Notes: generated by a model from the letters alone, not told the origin. Shown: positions 28,952 through 40,120, counted from the first letter of the stretch. The stretch: DNA of 64,000 nt from Burkholderia sp. D-99 (GCF_011605345.1 NZ_JAAOXM010000001.1:1302001-1366000), one strand, 5' to 3'. Translations and numbers: made by a program.

Positions 28952-28995
28952 AAAAAACGAAGCGCGCCGCCTGACGCTGAAGCCAGGCGACGCGC
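28952..28995 (-). terminator. Rho-independent terminator after accD
   Basis: Minus strand GCGCGTCGCCTG (28995-28984) pairs with CAGGCGGCGCGC (28973-28962) over 12 bp with one G-U pair, followed by TTCGTTTTTT. It separates the trp-accD unit from folC-dedD-cvpA-purF. Confidence 0.9.
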
Positions 28996-29017
28996 AGAGT
29001 TCACAACCTTGCGCCGG

Positions 29018-29890
<873 letters not shown>

Positions 29891-29954
29891 CGTATGGTTT
29901 CCTGTTCCGTGGCGGGCCGGGCCGCATGGCCCGTTCCCGCTTCCTGTGTTGTGT

Positions 29955-30770
29955 TTATCGCGCCGTCTTGCCCGCGCCGTCCAGGGCGGCGCGCAGCTCG
30001 GCAATGAAAGTCTTCAGCGCGGCGGCGGCACCCTCCGGCGCAGCGCTTTCGAGCAGCTGCACGAGGCGGCTGCCGATCACGACCGCGTCCGACACTTCGG
30101 CCACCGCGCGCGCCGTTTCGGCGTCGCGGATACCGAAGCCGACGCCGACCGGAACTGGCACACGCGACTTGATGGCCGGGATTTTACCCGCAATGCTCGA
30201 AACATCCAGATTTCCTGCGCCGGTCACGCCCTTGAGCGATACGTAATACACGTAGCCGCTCGCGATCTTGCCGACGTCGGCGATACGTTCGTCGGTCGAC
30301 GTGGGCGCGAGCAGGAAGATCGGATCGATCTGCGCGGCGCGCATTTTCTCGGCGAATACGCCCGCCTCTTCCGGCGGATAGTCGACGACGAGCACGCCGT
30401 CGACACCGGCCGCCTGCGCTTCGGCAGCGAACGTGTCGACGCCCATCCGCTCGATCGGGTTCGCATAGCCCATCAGCACCACGGGCGTTTTGGGGTCGGT
30501 TTCGCGAAAGCGCTTCACGTCGGCGAGCACGCTCTTGAGCGTGACGCCGCGCGCGAGCGCGCGTTCCGACGAGCGCTGGATCACGGGGCCGTCGGCCATC
30601 GGGTCCGAGAACGGCACGCCGAGTTCGATCACGTCCGCGCCGCCTTCGGCGAGCGCGTGCATGAATTCGACGGTTTTGGCGGGATCCGGGTCGCCGGCCG
30701 TGATGAACGGGATCAGGCCCTTGCGGCCTTGTTCGGCGAGTGCGGCGAAGGTTTGCTGAATACGGGACAT
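29955..30770 (-). CDS. trpA: Tryptophan synthase alpha subunit
   Basis: A 271-residue TIM barrel that cleaves indole-3-glycerol phosphate to indole and passes indole to TrpB. The catalytic Glu/Asp regions are [20 protein letters not shown] (about residues 47-66) and [15 protein letters not shown]. Phosphate-binding glycines lie in [14 protein letters not shown] and [10 protein letters not shown]. The start at 30770 (MSRIQQTF) has GAGGA upstream. It is separated from trpB by a DNA methyltransferase gene, an unusual interruption of the trpBA pair. Confidence 0.97.
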   Translation of the reverse strand: MSRIQQTFAALAEQGRKGLIPFITAGDPDPAKTVEFMHALAEGGADVIELGVPFSDPMADGPVIQRSSERALARGVTLKSVLADVKRFRETDPKTPVVLMGYANPIERMGVDTFAAEAQAAGVDGVLVVDYPPEEAGVFAEKMRAAQIDPIFLLAPTSTDERIADVGKIASGYVYYVSLKGVTGAGNLDVSSIAGKIPAIKSRVPVPVGVGFGIRDAETARAVAEVSDAVVIGSRLVQLLESAAPEGAAAALKTFIAELRAALDGAGKTAR

Positions 30771-30810
30771 GGCAATTTTCCTCAATGCTTCGGCGACGCG
30801 GCTGCGCGAT

Positions 30811-31662
30811 TCACGCGCACGCCGGCGCAGCGAGCGCGTTCACGCGCTCGTGCGCGATCGCACAATAGCTTTCGTTGATCTCGTAGCCGACGAAGTCGCG
30901 CCCCTGCCGTGCGCAGGCCACCGCGGTCGTGCCGCTGCCCATGAACGGATCGAGCACGCGGCCGCCCGGCGGGCAGCTTGCGAGCACCATCCGCTCGATG
31001 ATTTCCAGCGGCTTCTGGGTCGGGTGATCGACGCGCTCCGCGTGCTGCCGGTGCAGGCGCGAGACCGACCAGACGTCCTTCGGGTTGTAGCCCATCTCCA
31101 GCCACTTGCTGCCTTCGAACAGCTTGCGCGAGCGGGCCTTCTTCGTGTCGGCGTCGTACGGGATGCGGACCGGATCGAGATCGAAGTAATACGCCTTGGA
31201 AACCGCGAAAAAGCCGATGTTGTCGTGCACCGACGTGAAACGGCGCGTCGTGCCGCCCATGCTCGGCACGCGCCGGTCCCAGATGATCTCGTTGACCATC
31301 GTGAGTTGCGTCTTCAGGAAACTGAAGATTTCCGGCGCGTACTGCCACGTGCAGAAGATGTACATCGAGCCGCTCGGCTTCAGCTTCGGAATCGCGATCT
31401 CGAGCCACTCGCGTGTCCACGCGAGAAAATCGTCGCCCGAGCGCTTGTCCGAGTCGTTGCCGTAGTCCTTGCCGAGCCCGTACGGCGGATCGGCGACGAT
31501 CAGGTCGATCGACGCGTCCGGCAGGTGCGCGGCATCGGTCAGGAAATCGCGGTTATGCAGTTCGATCCCGGACGGCAGCGCGCGCGGCACGGCAGCGGCG
31601 GGCTGACCCGCCCCCGCCTCGCTTGCGGCACCGCCGCCCGGTTCTTCGATCAGGTCACGCAT
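30811..31662 (-). CDS. Orphan DNA methyltransferase (beta-class, N6-adenine or N4-cytosine), M.BceJIV-like
   Basis: A 283-residue amino-methyltransferase. The catalytic motif [15 protein letters not shown] (residues about 58-70) precedes the SAM-binding motif [13 protein letters not shown] near the C-terminus, the beta-class order, with a target-recognition region between. There is no restriction gene nearby. The gene lies 9 bp after trpB and 40 bp before trpA, inside the tryptophan operon, so it is probably co-transcribed with it. From memory, the B. cenocepacia orphan methyltransferase BCAM0992, reported to modify GTWWAC and affect motility and aggregation, occupies this place; homology to it is inferred here. 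Its specificity cannot be read from sequence. Confidence 0.88.
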   Translation of the reverse strand: MRDLIEEPGGGAASEAGAGQPAAAVPRALPSGIELHNRDFLTDAAHLPDASIDLIVADPPYGLGKDYGNDSDKRSGDDFLAWTREWLEIAIPKLKPSGSMYIFCTWQYAPEIFSFLKTQLTMVNEIIWDRRVPSMGGTTRRFTSVHDNIGFFAVSKAYYFDLDPVRIPYDADTKKARSRKLFEGSKWLEMGYNPKDVWSVSRLHRQHAERVDHPTQKPLEIIERMVLASCPPGGRVLDPFMGSGTTAVACARQGRDFVGYEINESYCAIAHERVNALAAPACA

Positions 31663-31671
31663 CGGTCGGGG

Positions 31672-32865
31672 TCAGAGTTCGATGCCCGATCGCTCGGCGA
31701 CCGTGTGCATGTCCTTGTCGCCGCGGCCCGACAGGTTGACGAGCAGGATCTTGTCCTTCGGCAACGTCGGCGCGAGCTTCACGCCATACGCGATCGCGTG
31801 GCTCGACTCGAGCGCGGGAATGATCCCCTCGATCCGGCAGCAGTCGTGGAACGCCTTCAGCGCTTCCTCGTCGGTAATACCGACGTACTGCGCACGGCCG
31901 CTGTCCTTCAGCCACGCGTGCTCGGGGCCGACGCCCGGATAATCAAGGCCCGCCGACACCGAATGCGTCTCGATGATCTGGCCGTCGTCGTCCTGCAGCA
32001 GGTAGGTACGGTTGCCGTGCAGCACGCCCGGGCTACCGGCGATCAGCGACGCCGCGTGATGGCCCGTGTCGAGGCCGTCGCCGGCCGCTTCGACGCCGAT
32101 CAGCTGCACCGAGGTGTCGTCGATGTACGGGTAGAAGATGCCCATCGCGTTCGAGCCGCCGCCGACGCAGGCGATCACCGCGTCCGGCTGCCGGCCCGCG
32201 AGTTCGGGCATCTGCACCTTGCACTCGTCACCGATCACGCGCTGGAAGTCGCGCACCATCATCGGGTACGGGTGCGGGCCCGCGACCGTGCCGATGATGT
32301 AGAACGTGTTCTCGATGTTCGTGACCCAGTCGCGCATCGCTTCGTTCAGCGCGTCCTTCAGCGTACGCGAACCCGATTCGACCGGCACGACGGTCGCGCC
32401 AAGCAGCTTCATCCGGTAGACGTTCGCAGCCTGACGGCGCACGTCTTCCGAACCCATGTAGACGACGCACTCCATCCCGAAGCGGGCGCAGATCGTCGCG
32501 GTCGCGACGCCGTGCTGGCCGGCGCCCGTCTCGGCGATCACGCGCTTCTTGCCCATGCGCTTCGCGAGCAGCGCCTGGCCGATCACGTTGTTGATCTTGT
32601 GCGCACCCGTGTGGTTCAGGTCTTCGCGCTTCAGGTAGATCTGCGCGCCGCCGAGCGTCTCGCTCCAGCGCTGCGCGTGATAGATCGGCGACGGGCGGCC
32701 GACGAAATGCTTCAGCTCGCGCTCGAATTCGGCGACGAAACCGGGCTCGTTCTGGAATTTTTCATACGCCGCGCGCAGTTCGTCCAGCGCGTGAATCAGC
32801 GTCTCGGCGACGAACACGCCGCCATACGGGCCGAAGTGGCCGCGATCATCAGGAAGGTTGTACAT
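31672..32865 (-). CDS. trpB: Tryptophan synthase beta subunit
   Basis: A 397-residue PLP enzyme condensing indole and serine. The PLP lysine is in [24 protein letters not shown] (about residue 92). It also has [21 protein letters not shown] (the phosphate loop) and the C-terminal [15 protein letters not shown]. Length and start ([16 protein letters not shown]) match the family, and GAGAGA precedes the ATG. It follows trpF by 55 bp. Confidence 0.98.
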   Translation of the reverse strand: MYNLPDDRGHFGPYGGVFVAETLIHALDELRAAYEKFQNEPGFVAEFERELKHFVGRPSPIYHAQRWSETLGGAQIYLKREDLNHTGAHKINNVIGQALLAKRMGKKRVIAETGAGQHGVATATICARFGMECVVYMGSEDVRRQAANVYRMKLLGATVVPVESGSRTLKDALNEAMRDWVTNIENTFYIIGTVAGPHPYPMMVRDFQRVIGDECKVQMPELAGRQPDAVIACVGGGSNAMGIFYPYIDDTSVQLIGVEAAGDGLDTGHHAASLIAGSPGVLHGNRTYLLQDDDGQIIETHSVSAGLDYPGVGPEHAWLKDSGRAQYVGITDEEALKAFHDCCRIEGIIPALESSHAIAYGVKLAPTLPKDKILLVNLSGRGDKDMHTVAERSGIEL

Positions 32866-32920
32866 GGTGTCTCTCTCGATCGGTCGGTGCGCCCCGCTTT
32901 CGGGGCCGCACCGGCTTGCA

Positions 32921-33622
32921 TCACCCGGCGTCCGCTTCGCGCACCGCGCGTACGAACGCCGCCATCCGGGCGTGATCCTTCACGCCCTTCGCGCCCTCCA
33001 CTTCGATGCCACTCGAGACATCGACAGCAAACGGGCGCAACTGGCGAATCGCATCACCGACGTTTTGCGCGCTCAAGCCACCACTCAAAACGGCCCGATG
33101 CGCGAGCTCTGCGGGAATAAGAGACCAATCGAAGACCTTGCCGCTACCGCCGTAATCCGGCACCAGGGTGTCGAACAGGAGGCCGCGCGCTTTCGAATAA
33201 TGAAGACCCGATTCTACCAAATCGGCCGATTGCGTCGAGGGGCCGACGCGCACCGCGCGCAACCACGGCAGGCGTGCCGCGCGGCCGAGTGCGTCACACT
33301 GCTCGGGCGTCTCGTCGCCATGGAACTGCAGCAGCGTGAGCGGCACATCGCGCACGACGGCCTCGATCTCGGCTTCGGTCGCATTCACGAACAACCCGAC
33401 CACCGACACGAACGGCGGCGCGAGGCGCGCCAGCTCGGCCGCCTGCGCGATCGTCACCGCGCGCGGGCTCTTCGGATAGAACACGAGGCCGATCGCATCG
33501 GCGCCGAGCGCCGCCGCGTGCAGCACGTCCTCGGGGCGCGACAGCCCGCACAGCTTGATGCGCGTGCGCGGCGGCAGGCCGGCCGCGGCGGGGGTCGAAG
33601 GAGACACGGCGTGATCCGTCAT
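32921..33622 (-). CDS. trpF: Phosphoribosylanthranilate isomerase
   Basis: A 233-residue TIM-barrel enzyme that isomerises N-(5-phosphoribosyl)anthranilate. The general base Cys is in [13 protein letters not shown] (about residue 26), the second catalytic residue Asp lies in [19 protein letters not shown], and phosphate-binding loops are [12 protein letters not shown] and [10 protein letters not shown]. Residues 1-20 form a short Pro/Ala-rich extension. The ATG overlaps the truA stop by four bases (ATGA), so the two are translationally coupled. Confidence 0.96.
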   Translation of the reverse strand: MTDHAVSPSTPAAAGLPPRTRIKLCGLSRPEDVLHAAALGADAIGLVFYPKSPRAVTIAQAAELARLAPPFVSVVGLFVNATEAEIEAVVRDVPLTLLQFHGDETPEQCDALGRAARLPWLRAVRVGPSTQSADLVESGLHYSKARGLLFDTLVPDYGGSGKVFDWSLIPAELAHRAVLSGGLSAQNVGDAIRQLRPFAVDVSSGIEVEGAKGVKDHARMAAFVRAVREADAG

Positions 33623-34431
33623 GATTGAGGGTCCAGATCGGCCCAGACGCTGCTCCACGGCACGCTGCCGAGCTGCGCGGGCGGGACGGCGAATTCCGCC
33701 GGGTAGCCGACGTGGGCGAGATACAGCCCGTCGGCCATGAACGTGGGGGCCGCAAGGTTGCGGTCGCGCCCGGCCAGCACGTCGGCAAGCCAGTCGGCCG
33801 GATAGCGGCCGCGACCGACCGCGACGAGGCAGCCCATCAGGTTGCGCACCATGTGGTGCAGGAACGCGTTGGCGCGGAACCGGAAATGAATGAAATGGCC
33901 CACGCGCCGCACGTCGATCTGGTACAGGTGTTTGACCGGCGTCTTCGACTGGCATTCCGACGACCGGAACGACGAGAAGTCGTGCTCGCCGATCAGGTGC
34001 GCGGCGGCGGCGCGCATCGCGTCGTCGTCGAGCGGCGTATGGATCCAGCCCGCGCGCCCCGCCAGCATCGGCGAGCGCACGGGATGCACGTACAGCGCGT
34101 AGTAATAGGTGCGCTCGAACGCCGAGAAACGCGCGTGGAACGTCTCCGGCATCGGCTTCGCCCACTGCACCGCCACGGTCGGCGGCAGGAACGCGTTGGT
34201 GCCGCGCACCCACGAGAAAACCTCGCGATCCAGGTCGGTATCGAAGTGCACGACCTGCCCGAGCCCGTGCACGCCTGTATCGGTGCGCCCGGCCACCGTC
34301 GTATGCAGCGGCACGCGCGCGAACTCGGCCAGCGCGCGCTCGAGCCGATCCTGCACGGTCTTGCCGTGCGGCTGCGCCTGCCAGCCGCAGAACGCCGTGC
34401 CGTCGTACTGGATGCCGAGGGCGATCCGCAT
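33619..34431 (-). CDS. truA: tRNA pseudouridine(38-40) synthase
   Basis: A 270-residue enzyme converting uridines 38-40 of tRNA anticodon stems to pseudouridine. The catalytic Asp is in [20 protein letters not shown] (about residue 52). The [27 protein letters not shown] and [27 protein letters not shown] segments are typical. The ATG at 34431 overlaps the last base of the fimV TGA; a GTG one codon upstream is also possible. It forms fimV-truA-trpF, conserved across beta- and gamma-proteobacteria. Confidence 0.96.
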   Translation of the reverse strand: MRIALGIQYDGTAFCGWQAQPHGKTVQDRLERALAEFARVPLHTTVAGRTDTGVHGLGQVVHFDTDLDREVFSWVRGTNAFLPPTVAVQWAKPMPETFHARFSAFERTYYYALYVHPVRSPMLAGRAGWIHTPLDDDAMRAAAAHLIGEHDFSSFRSSECQSKTPVKHLYQIDVRRVGHFIHFRFRANAFLHHMVRNLMGCLVAVGRGRYPADWLADVLAGRDRNLAAPTFMADGLYLAHVGYPAEFAVPPAQLGSVPWSSVWADLDPQS

Positions 34432-36599
34432 CACGCCTCGTCCGCCAGTTTCGCGAGCAGCGCACGCGCATCGTCGCGCGTCGCCGTGTCGTTCGCGTCG
34501 ACCACTTCCTGCAGCAGCGTCCGCGCGCCGGACAGGTCACCCAGCTCCACGTATTCGGCCGCGAGGTCGAGCTTGTTGCGCGCGATGCGGGCGAGCTCGT
34601 CCGGCGTCAGCGCCGGCAAAGCGGCGCCCGGCGTGGGCGGCAGGTCGAGATCGAAGTCGAGCTTCAGCGCGCCGAACTGCGCGCCGCCGAGCGGCGGCAG
34701 CGACGACGTCGCGAACGGGCCGCCCGCCTGGCCGGCAGGCGTCGCCATGTCCGGATCCCAATCGAACTCGTCGTCCTGGTCGGCCGCGTGTTGCACGGCC
34801 GGATCGATCGCGCCAATCGGCTGGCGTGGGTCGGCTTGACCGTTAGTTGCGGTTTTATCGGTATCGGACTGCCCTGCCTGCGCGGCCGACTCGTCCGCCG
34901 TCAGCGACGACTCGTCAGGCATGCGCGGCGGCAGCGGCATGTCGAGGCTATTGAGCGCGCTGATCGCGTTCTGCATCAGCGCCGCGTGCTGCACTTCGGC
35001 GGCCGCGGGTGCGATCGGCGTCTCGGCAAGCTTTTCCGCCGGCTTTTCGGCAGCGACCGCCTCTACCGGCTCGGCATCGTGCGGAACCGGAACCGGAGCC
35101 GCCTCGCTCGCGGGCGGCACTACGGCATGCGCGACCGGCAATTCGGGTTGCTCGTCATGCAGCTTCGCCACTTCCGGTGCCGGCGTCTCATCCGTATCCG
35201 GCGTCTCGACCGTATCGACCGTCTCCGCCGCTGCAGCAGTCGCCGCGGCAAGGCTCAAGTCGGAAGCCGCGTCGCGTGCAACCGGCATCTCGGGCCGGAT
35301 CGGCAGTTCCGGTTCGAAAGACGGCGCGGCTTCGACTTCTGTCGTCGCAGCCGCGGCACCGCCCGCTGCGGCCGCAGCAGCCGTCGCATCCGTACCCGCG
35401 GCAGCCGTCGCGCCCGTACCCGCATCACCCGTTTCTTCCGTGCGTCGGCCGTTCCGGCGCTTGCGCCACGCGAAACCTGCCGCAAGGACAATCACGGCCG
35501 CACCGGCCACCGCGACCGGACGCCAGTCCATCTGCTCGGTACTGCGTGCAGGAGCCGCCACCGGCGCGGCCGGTTGTGTGGGCACCGATACCGATGCCGG
35601 CTGCACCGCGCTGGCGGCGACGCCGGACGCGGCTTCGCCTGCCGTCGGCGCGGCAGAGGACGCGCCCGCATCGTTCGCGGCCGGACGCGGCGCGACGGGC
35701 GCCGGAGCCGGCGCGACCGCGTTCGTCGTGGCCGGCTTGCCGATGCCGTGCTTCTGCAACTCCATCAGCACGCGGTTCTTCAACGCCAGCAGTTGCTGCA
35801 GGCTCGACGGCCGCGGCTGCGACGCGCCCGTGACAGGCACCGCCCCGGCTGGTTCGTTCATGCCCGAAACCTGGCTGCCCGCTGCAGGCGGGAGCGCGAC
35901 ACCGCTCGCTGACGACGGCACCGACTGGATCGTGCCGCTCCACACGTGGGGACCGCTTGCACCGGCAACGGGCGCTGCCGCCTGCGTGCTGTCGACAGCC
36001 GATGCGCCGTGCGCCGCCGAGGCGCCGATCGATGCCGACGCACCGGCGGCTGTCGCGACGCTCGCGCCGCTCACCGGAGCCGCATGCACGGCCGGCGCCA
36101 CCGGCGCGGATGACACGGTTGCCCCGGGAGTCGACCCCGGATGCGGCGCGGACGCACCATGCTGCGCGACCGGCGTGCCGCTGGACGCCGCGGCGGGCGC
36201 GGACGCTGCCGCCGCACCCGATGCGCCCGATGCGCCGGCCGGCACGAGTGCCGCGCCTGTCGCGTCGAGCGCCGGCACGTTCAGCGTCGCGCCGACTTTC
36301 AGGCGGCTCGCGTCGTGCTTCATGAACGCCTGCGGATTGGCGTCGAACAGCGCGCGGCCGGCGCGCGCGAGCACACCGGGATCGCGCGACTGCGTGGCCG
36401 CTTTCGCGATGTCGTTCAGCGACTGGCCGGGCTGGACCGTCACGGTAAGCGGCGCTGCGCCGCCGGAAGCGGACGCCGGCAGTTCGCCGGTGCCGGCCGC
36501 CCAGGCCGATGCGGTTGCGCCGAGCGCCAGGATCGCCAGCGCGCCACGCACGGCGCGCGACAGACGGGACTGACGCGGAAACAAGGAAATTCGGGACAT
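34431..36599 (-). CDS. fimV: FimV family polar/peptidoglycan-binding protein
   Basis: A 722-residue inner-membrane protein. The signal peptide ([23 protein letters not shown]) is at residues 14-36. A LysM-like region follows ([20 protein letters not shown] ... [18 protein letters not shown]). Then comes a long Ala/Pro/Ser-rich linker, a membrane helix ([20 protein letters not shown]), an acidic cytoplasmic part, and the C-terminal FimV domain ([38 protein letters not shown]), a TPR-like helix pair. In Pseudomonas FimV organises the cell pole and promotes type IV pilus function. The start at 36599 is set by the signal peptide; the upstream frame to 36677 lacks support. Confidence 0.9.
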   Translation of the reverse strand: MSRISLFPRQSRLSRAVRGALAILALGATASAWAAGTGELPASASGGAAPLTVTVQPGQSLNDIAKAATQSRDPGVLARAGRALFDANPQAFMKHDASRLKVGATLNVPALDATGAALVPAGASGASGAAAASAPAAASSGTPVAQHGASAPHPGSTPGATVSSAPVAPAVHAAPVSGASVATAAGASASIGASAAHGASAVDSTQAAAPVAGASGPHVWSGTIQSVPSSASGVALPPAAGSQVSGMNEPAGAVPVTGASQPRPSSLQQLLALKNRVLMELQKHGIGKPATTNAVAPAPAPVAPRPAANDAGASSAAPTAGEAASGVAASAVQPASVSVPTQPAAPVAAPARSTEQMDWRPVAVAGAAVIVLAAGFAWRKRRNGRRTEETGDAGTGATAAAGTDATAAAAAAGGAAAATTEVEAAPSFEPELPIRPEMPVARDAASDLSLAAATAAAAETVDTVETPDTDETPAPEVAKLHDEQPELPVAHAVVPPASEAAPVPVPHDAEPVEAVAAEKPAEKLAETPIAPAAAEVQHAALMQNAISALNSLDMPLPPRMPDESSLTADESAAQAGQSDTDKTATNGQADPRQPIGAIDPAVQHAADQDDEFDWDPDMATPAGQAGGPFATSSLPPLGGAQFGALKLDFDLDLPPTPGAALPALTPDELARIARNKLDLAAEYVELGDLSGARTLLQEVVDANDTATRDDARALLAKLADEA

Positions 36600-36676
36600 C
36601 GTTGGCTCTATCGCCGCGCGCGGGCGCGGCTCGGATTCGCGGTTGAAAGCGTCAATAAAATTGCCGCAGAAATGCA

Positions 36677-36703
36677 AAAGCGTCGCGTGGAACGCGACGC
36701 TTT
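36677..36703 (-). terminator. Perfect 12-bp hairpin in the fimV leader
   Basis: AAAGCGTCGCGT (36677-36688) and ACGCGACGCTTT (36692-36703) form a perfect stem with a 3-base loop, followed on the minus strand by a short TTTTGC. It lies 78 bp before the fimV ATG with no minus-strand gene upstream, so it may attenuate fimV-truA-trp transcription or be a stray terminator. Confidence 0.6.
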
Positions 36704-37448
36704 CGGCGGGTCTGTGCGTCGTAACCGCGTAGTTTACTTCACGCGATCAGGTTCGGGCCGAATTCGTCGCCGATGGGTGCAACCGGTCGCGTTCGCGCGT
36801 CGGCGCGGCCGGCACCCGGGCCGCGCCGATGCCCGGGCGTACACGGTGCGACCAGCGCTCCCGATCGATCGGAAGCACACCGCCCTCAGCTGAAAAAACC
36901 GCCCGGCCGCATCGCATCCCGAACGAGCGGCGCGGCCTTTGCCCGCTCGCCAGGCGGTCTGCACAAGCCGGGGCTCGATGCCGCGTCACGACCGGAAAAT
37001 CGGGCACATTTGCTCAATAATTCGCGCTGCCTGCCGTTAATGGATTAGCAACCGCCAATCAAAATAAATCCCGCCGGCTGCCAATCCCATTCAAATAAAT
37101 TTCAATTGATTGATAAGAGGCCAATTCCCCTCTCTTATCGTCGAATTGAACATTTACGCCCCCAAACCCCCGCCGCACAAGGCTCCACGCCCTCAACCCC
37201 GCCTCATTGCTCATACGAAATCAATCATTTCGTCAGTAATTCAATTACATTACACAAAATTACACAGATCGAATAATTGCCGTCGCTACGATCGTCTTCA
37301 AACAAGAATCGGCGCAATTCGACCGTCGCGCGCGCATCTGCCGGAAAGGCGGGCACGCGGTCGGCCGGGCTGACGCCGTGAGGTGCCAGGGAGGCATCGC
37401 GCAGTCGCACGACTGCATTTACTCACCAGCTCGTTACGGGGATCGAAC
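36704..37448. other. Intergenic region fimV / flgE-like, partly AT-rich
   Basis: About 745 bp between divergent genes. From about 37020 to 37330 it is much more AT-rich than the chromosome around it. It includes an inverted repeat GATAAGAG/CTCTTATC (37112-37119, 37132-37139) and direct ATTACA(C) repeats at about 37241-37263. GTTTAC (36732-36737) is a GTWWAC-type sequence upstream of fimV. GGGGA before the flgE ATG is its ribosome binding site. No ORF here looks real. Confidence 0.5.
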
Positions 37449-38693
37449 ATGGGCTATCAACAGGGTTTGAGCGGGTTGGCCGGCGCGGCGAACCATCTCG
37501 ACGTGATCGGCAACAACATCGCGAACGCAAACACGGTTGGCTTCAAGCAGGGTCGCGCGAACTTCGCCGACATGTACGCGAATTCGGTCGCGACGTCGAC
37601 CAATACGCAGATCGGCATCGGCACGCGGCTCACATCGGTGCAGCAACAATTCGGCCAGGGGACGATCAACACGACGAAGTCGTCGCTCGATATCGCGATC
37701 AACGGCAACGGCTTCTTCCAGATGTCGAACAACGGCGTGACGACGTACTCGCGTGACGGCGTATTCCACCGCGACAAGAGCGGCGCCATCGTCGACGCGC
37801 AAAACCGCAACCTGATGGGCTATGCGGCAGGCCCGGGCGGTGCGATCAATACCGCGGCGACCGTGCCGCTGCAGGCGCCGACCAACAACATCGCCCCGCA
37901 GGCGACGACGAAGATCACCGGCCAGTTCAACCTGAACTCGCAGGACAAGGTGCCGGCCAAGACGCCGTTCAACGCAGGCGACAACACCACGTACAACTAC
38001 CAATCGTCGATCCAGGTCTACGACACGCTCGGCGGCTCGCAACAGGTGTCGATGTATTTCACGAAGAACGCGGCCGGCGCCTGGCAGGCCTACGCGGGCG
38101 TGCAGGGCCAAACGCCGACGAATCTCGGCACCGTCACGTTCGACACGTCGGGCCGGATCAGCTCGACGACGTCGGCCGCTACCGGCCAGCCGACGCCGAG
38201 CCTCGGTCAGTTCGCATTCTCGATCCCCAACGCGTCGGGCGGCGCCAATCCGCAGAACCTGACGCTCGACCTGGGCGGCACGACGCAGTTCGGCGGGAAG
38301 AGCGGCGTGACCAACCTCGCACAAGACGGCTTCGCGAGCGGCACGCTGACGACGTTCTCGATCGGTGCCGACGGCAAGCTGAGCGGCAATTACTCGAACG
38401 GCCAGAGCACGGTGCTCGGCCTGATCGCGCTCGCGAACTTCAACAACCCGAACGGGCTCGAGAACATCGGCGGCAATCAGTACGTGGAAACCGCCGCTTC
38501 GGGCGTGCCGCAGATCTCCGCGCCGGGCAGCACGAACCACGGCACGCTGCAGGGGAGCGCGCTGGAAAACTCGAACGTCGACCTGACGACCGAGCTCGTG
38601 AACCTGATCAAGGCGCAGCGCGATTACCAGGCCAATGCGCAGACGATCAAGACCCAGCAGACCGTCGACCAGACGCTGCTGAACATGCGCTGA
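37449..38693 (+). CDS. flgE: Flagellar hook protein FlgE-like, outside any flagellar operon
   Basis: A 414-residue rod/hook family protein. The N-terminus has the canonical flagellar rod/hook signature (GLSGLAGAANHLDVIGNNIANANTVGFKQGRANFADMYA). A FlgE D1-type core follows (SLDIAINGNGFFQMSNNGVTTYSRDGVFHRDKSGAIV), then a middle D2 region (SIQVYDTLGGSQQVSMYF), and the C-terminal coiled coil (SALENSNVDLTTELVNLIKAQRDYQANAQTIKTQQTVDQTLL). No other flagellar gene is nearby: it stands alone between asd and fimV, on the opposite strand to both. It is probably a second copy, the main flagellar set normally being elsewhere. Whether it is expressed or used in hooks is unknown. Confidence 0.92.
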   Translation: MGYQQGLSGLAGAANHLDVIGNNIANANTVGFKQGRANFADMYANSVATSTNTQIGIGTRLTSVQQQFGQGTINTTKSSLDIAINGNGFFQMSNNGVTTYSRDGVFHRDKSGAIVDAQNRNLMGYAAGPGGAINTAATVPLQAPTNNIAPQATTKITGQFNLNSQDKVPAKTPFNAGDNTTYNYQSSIQVYDTLGGSQQVSMYFTKNAAGAWQAYAGVQGQTPTNLGTVTFDTSGRISSTTSAATGQPTPSLGQFAFSIPNASGGANPQNLTLDLGGTTQFGGKSGVTNLAQDGFASGTLTTFSIGADGKLSGNYSNGQSTVLGLIALANFNNPNGLENIGGNQYVETAASGVPQISAPGSTNHGTLQGSALENSNVDLTTELVNLIKAQRDYQANAQTIKTQQTVDQTLLNMR

Positions 38694-38703
38694 TCCGCAC
38701 ATG

Positions 38704-38752
38704 AAAAACGCGCCGCGCCAGCCTTGATATCGTCAAGGCCAGCGCGGCGCGC
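38704..38752. terminator. Hairpin terminator between flgE-like gene and asd
   Basis: Long stem of GCGCCGCGC/GCGCGGCGC and GCCTTGA/TCAAGGC with a two-base internal mismatch. On the minus strand it ends in TTTTT, so it terminates asd, and it may also act on the convergent flgE-like gene. Confidence 0.85.
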
Positions 38753-38798
38753 CATCTTGTGCAACGCGGCCCGCGGATCGCGGGCCGGACATGCAGGC

Positions 38799-39920
38799 TT
38801 ACTTGTCGAGCAGGATGCGCAGCATGCGACGCAGCGGCTCGGCGGCACCCCACAGCAGTTGGTCGCCGACCGTGAACGCCGACAGGTATTCGCCGCCCAT
38901 CGCGAGCTTGCGCAGGCGGCCGACCGGCACCGTCAGCGTGCCCGTGACGTTCGCCGGCGACAGGTCGCGCATCGACGCTTCACGCTCGTTCGGCACGACC
39001 TTCACCCAGTCGTTCGCCGATGCGAGGATGCCGTTGATCTCGTCGAGCGGCACGTCCTTGTTCAGCTTGATCGTCAGCGCCTGCGAGTGGCAGCGCATTG
39101 CGCCGATCCGCACGCACAGGCCATCGACCGGGATCGAACCCGGCTCGCCCATGGACGGCTTGCCGAGGATCTTGTTGGTTTCCGCGCCGCCCTTCCACTC
39201 TTCCTTCGACATCCCGTTGCCGAGATCCTTGTCGATCCACGGGATCAGCGAACCCGCGAGCGGCACGCCGAAGTTGCTCGTCGGCATCGCATCGCTGTTC
39301 ATCGCGGCCAGCACGCGGCGGTCGATGTCGAGGATCGCGGAAGCCGGATCGGCGAGCTGCGCCTGAACCGCGCCATTCAGCGTGCCCATCTGCGACAGCA
39401 GCTCGCGCATGTTCTGCGCGCCTGCGCCCGATGCGGCCTGATAGGTCATCGCCGTCATCCAGTCGACGAGGTTCTCGCGGAACAGGCCGCCGAGCGCCAT
39501 CAGCATCAGGCTGACCGTGCAGTTGCCGCCGACGAAGTTCTTCGTACCCTTGACGAGCGCATCCTTGATCACGTCGAGGTTGACCGGATCGAGGATGATG
39601 ACCGCATCGTCCTTCATCCGCAGCGACGATGCCGCATCGATCCAGTAGCCGTTCCAGCCGGCCGCGCGCAGCTTCGGGAACACGTCGTTCGTGTAGTCGC
39701 CGCCCTGGCACGTGATGATCACGTCGCACTTCTTCAGCTCGTCGACGTTGGTCGCGTCCTTGAGCGTAGTCTCGTTTTTCGCGAACGACGGCGCTTTGCC
39801 GCCCGTGTTGCTGGTGCTGAAAAACACCGGTTCGATCAGGTCGAAATCGCCCTCTTCCTGCATGCGCTGCATCAGGACGCTGCCGACCATGCCGCGCCAA
39901 CCTACGAGACCTACGTTCAT
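38799..39920 (-). CDS. asd: Aspartate-semialdehyde dehydrogenase
   Basis: A 373-residue NADPH-dependent enzyme reducing aspartyl phosphate to aspartate semialdehyde, the branch point to lysine/diaminopimelate, threonine, isoleucine and methionine. The N-terminal nucleotide-binding motif is [20 protein letters not shown]; the catalytic Cys lies in [18 protein letters not shown] (about residue 134) and the active-site His in [16 protein letters not shown]. The length and sequence follow the Gram-negative Asd type. AAAGGG precedes the ATG. A possible Thr/Ile/Lys-rich leader peptide and a long hairpin lie just upstream. Confidence 0.97.
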   Translation of the reverse strand: MNVGLVGWRGMVGSVLMQRMQEEGDFDLIEPVFFSTSNTGGKAPSFAKNETTLKDATNVDELKKCDVIITCQGGDYTNDVFPKLRAAGWNGYWIDAASSLRMKDDAVIILDPVNLDVIKDALVKGTKNFVGGNCTVSLMLMALGGLFRENLVDWMTAMTYQAASGAGAQNMRELLSQMGTLNGAVQAQLADPASAILDIDRRVLAAMNSDAMPTSNFGVPLAGSLIPWIDKDLGNGMSKEEWKGGAETNKILGKPSMGEPGSIPVDGLCVRIGAMRCHSQALTIKLNKDVPLDEINGILASANDWVKVVPNEREASMRDLSPANVTGTLTVPVGRLRKLAMGGEYLSAFTVGDQLLWGAAEPLRRMLRILLDK

Positions 39921-39943
39921 GACTAACCCTTTGATGGAGCTTC

Positions 39944-39988
39944 CCCGCCATTCCGTCCCCGGTGTGACCGCGCGGGGAAATAGGCGGG
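39944..39988 (-). promoter_or_regulatory. Hairpin in the asd leader
   Basis: Nested pairing between the candidate leader peptide and asd: GGCGGG (plus 39983-39988) with CCCGCC (39944-39949), ATTCC (39950-39954) with GGAAaT, and an inner CCCCG/CGGGG. It ends about 15 bases before the asd Shine-Dalgarno. There is no T-run, so it is not a classical terminator. Confidence 0.45.
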
Positions 39989-40000
39989 CACGACGGACGA

Positions 40001-40120
40001 TCAGCGTTTAATGATCGTTTTCGTGGTAATGGTTTTCGTGATGACGATGGCGCGCGCACCCACACGGGCTGTGTTGCCGTGGAGTTTCAAGACCGGGGAG
40101 ATCAGGGAAATAAGCGCCAT
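40001..40120 (-). CDS. Candidate leader peptide upstream of asd (39 residues)
   Basis: A short minus-strand ORF from ATG 40120 to TGA 40003-40001. Its last sixteen residues are [16 protein letters not shown]: five Ile, five Thr and three Lys, all products of the pathway that begins at Asd. The three lysines in that run are AAA, uncommon in this GC-rich genome. The pattern recalls the Thr/Ile run in the E. coli thr leader peptide. It ends 80 bp before asd, followed by a stable hairpin. Against it: the ribosome binding site is weak, and I see no T-run terminator. I do not know of a described asd leader in Burkholderia. Confidence 0.4.
   Translation of the reverse strand: MALISLISPVLKLHGNTARVGARAIVITKTITTKTIIKR

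Noticed and set aside
37112-37139. Hairpin GATAAGAG/CTCTTATC as a rho-independent terminator
   Set aside because: No T-run on either side and a 12-base loop. Kept only as an inverted repeat of unknown meaning.
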